DNA of 64,000 bases from contig JAZNOW010000058.1 in the NCBI GenBank assembly GCA_045589355.1, positions 62,001 to 126,000 on the forward strand, read 5' to 3'. Position numbers and translations under genes: made by a program. The notes beneath the pieces were generated by a model that saw only the letters and a list, made by a program, of their open reading frames with translations, did no database searches and was not told where the DNA came from. The stretch is from RUG563 sp045589355. Lineage in GTDB: Bacteria; Bacillota; Clostridia; Christensenellales; Aristaeellaceae. The first letter of the stretch is position 1. Every line of letters begins with the position of its first letter. Shown here piece after piece: positions 63,435-64,000 of this stretch.

Positions 63435-64000
63435 AGTACATTCCCTTTGGAGCAGGCAAGCAGGCGTCCGTGATCGCCGCCGGTACCATGCGCATTGCCG
63501 GCATGGATGAAAAGACGGCGGATACTTTTGTACGCACGGCGCTGGATGCGGGCATCAATTTTTTTGACCATGCCGATATTTATGGCGGCGGGAAGAGCGA
63601 GGAAGTGTTTGGTGGCTTGCTGCAGAGGGATGCTTCTTTACGTGAAAAGATGGTCATCCAGTCCAAATGCGGCATCCGCAGTGGGTATTTCGATTTTTCT
63701 AAGGAGCATATTATTCGCTCCGTGGAGGGCAGCCTGCAGCGGCTGAAAACGGATCATCTGGATTGCTTGCTGCTGCACCGGCCGGATGCACTGATGGAGC
63801 CGGAAGAAGTGCAGGAAGCGTTTGAGACGCTGCATCGGGCGGGCAAGGTGGACGCCTTTGGCGTATCCAACATGAACCCCATGCAGATGCAGCTGCTGAA
63901 AATGGGGGTGACGTTCCCCCTTGCCGCCAATCAGGTGCAGATGAGCATTGCGCACACCCCCATGCTGGATGCGGCGTTCAATGTGAACATGGCCATTGAC
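63431..64000 (+). CDS. Aldo/keto reductase, 3'-truncated by window edge
   Basis: The first 190 residues of an aldo/keto reductase of the YdhF/YcsN type. The active-site tetrad is visible: Asp and Tyr in INFFDHADIYGGGKSE, Lys in MVIQSKCGIRSG and His in LDCLLLHRPDALMEP. KVDAFGVSNMNPMQM is the next conserved segment. These NADPH-dependent enzymes reduce aldehydes and ketones; substrate unknown. The frame remains open to the window end; about 110 residues are missing. GGAGG sits 5-8 nt before ATG 63431. Cotranscribed with, and translationally coupled to, the preceding unknown gene. Confidence 0.92.
   Translation, partial: MKYIPFGAGKQASVIAAGTMRIAGMDEKTADTFVRTALDAGINFFDHADIYGGGKSEEVFGGLLQRDASLREKMVIQSKCGIRSGYFDFSKEHIIRSVEGSLQRLKTDHLDCLLLHRPDALMEPEEVQEAFETLHRAGKVDAFGVSNMNPMQMQLLKMGVTFPLAANQVQMSIAHTPMLDAAFNVNMAID

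Overview
The window is a contiguous stretch of a GC-rich (high-50s percent by eye) chromosome of a spore-forming member of class Clostridia, probably a gut or rumen lineage. Four things point there: the ispH-ribosomal protein S1 fusion typical of Clostridia; sporulation-type proteins (a SPOCS-LysM protein, a YhcN/YlaJ-like lipoprotein, GerMN lipoproteins); an LCP protein and other Gram-positive envelope genes; and a large carbohydrate ABC locus with DUF5696 and YIP1 proteins. Species cannot be named from sequence alone. I see no tRNA, rRNA, CRISPR array, prophage or transposase.

Layout. 1-800: 3' part of a peptidoglycan-binding protein and a bidirectional terminator. 800-4546 (-): a 1248-residue double-TIR/Sel1/TPR protein, divergent from mgtE (Mg2+ transporter), which has a near-consensus promoter and a long leader. 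6370-7190: a non-coding block of tandem and palindromic repeats. 7188-10478 (-): a secreted PIG-L-type deacetylase and the ispH-S1 fusion. 10657-18691 (+): the translation operon rimP-nusA-rnpM-L7Ae-like-infB-rbfA-nrnA-like-truB, starting with a structured leader. 18726-26000: mostly minus-strand accessory and housekeeping genes (ProXp-ala-like editing protein, sporulation lipoprotein, PRPP synthetase, SDR, MIF-like tautomerase) with the plus-strand SPOCS-LysM gene among them.

26100-28761 holds an orphan promoter-terminator pair of about 100 nt and an ABC ATPase/permease pair. 28762-29625 is a second copy of the repeat block. 29626-34771 is a probable oxidative half-TCA operon: Re-type citrate synthase, GntR/FCD regulator, aconitase, isocitrate dehydrogenase. 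It would convert oxaloacetate and acetyl-CoA to 2-oxoglutarate. Its promoter overlaps a GntR-type operator core. Next come an LCP protein, a minus-strand MarR-controlled heterodimeric ABC exporter, and a run of envelope and sporulation-flavoured genes (SPOR, DUF6062, two GerMN lipoproteins, a small secreted coiled-coil protein, cupin-HD-GYP, MBL hydrolase).

48854-62510 is the most distinctive region. It is a carbohydrate-uptake locus with two solute-binding proteins and two permease pairs but no ATPase. It also has a secreted NHL/TPR protein, a YIP1 membrane protein and a membrane-anchored DUF5696 glycosidase-like protein. One permease carries a GRAM/PH-like N-terminal extension and one binding protein carries two carbohydrate-binding-like modules. 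The energy-coupling ATPase is presumably a shared MsmX-type protein elsewhere. The window ends with a cysteine-rich unknown protein overlapping a truncated aldo/keto reductase.
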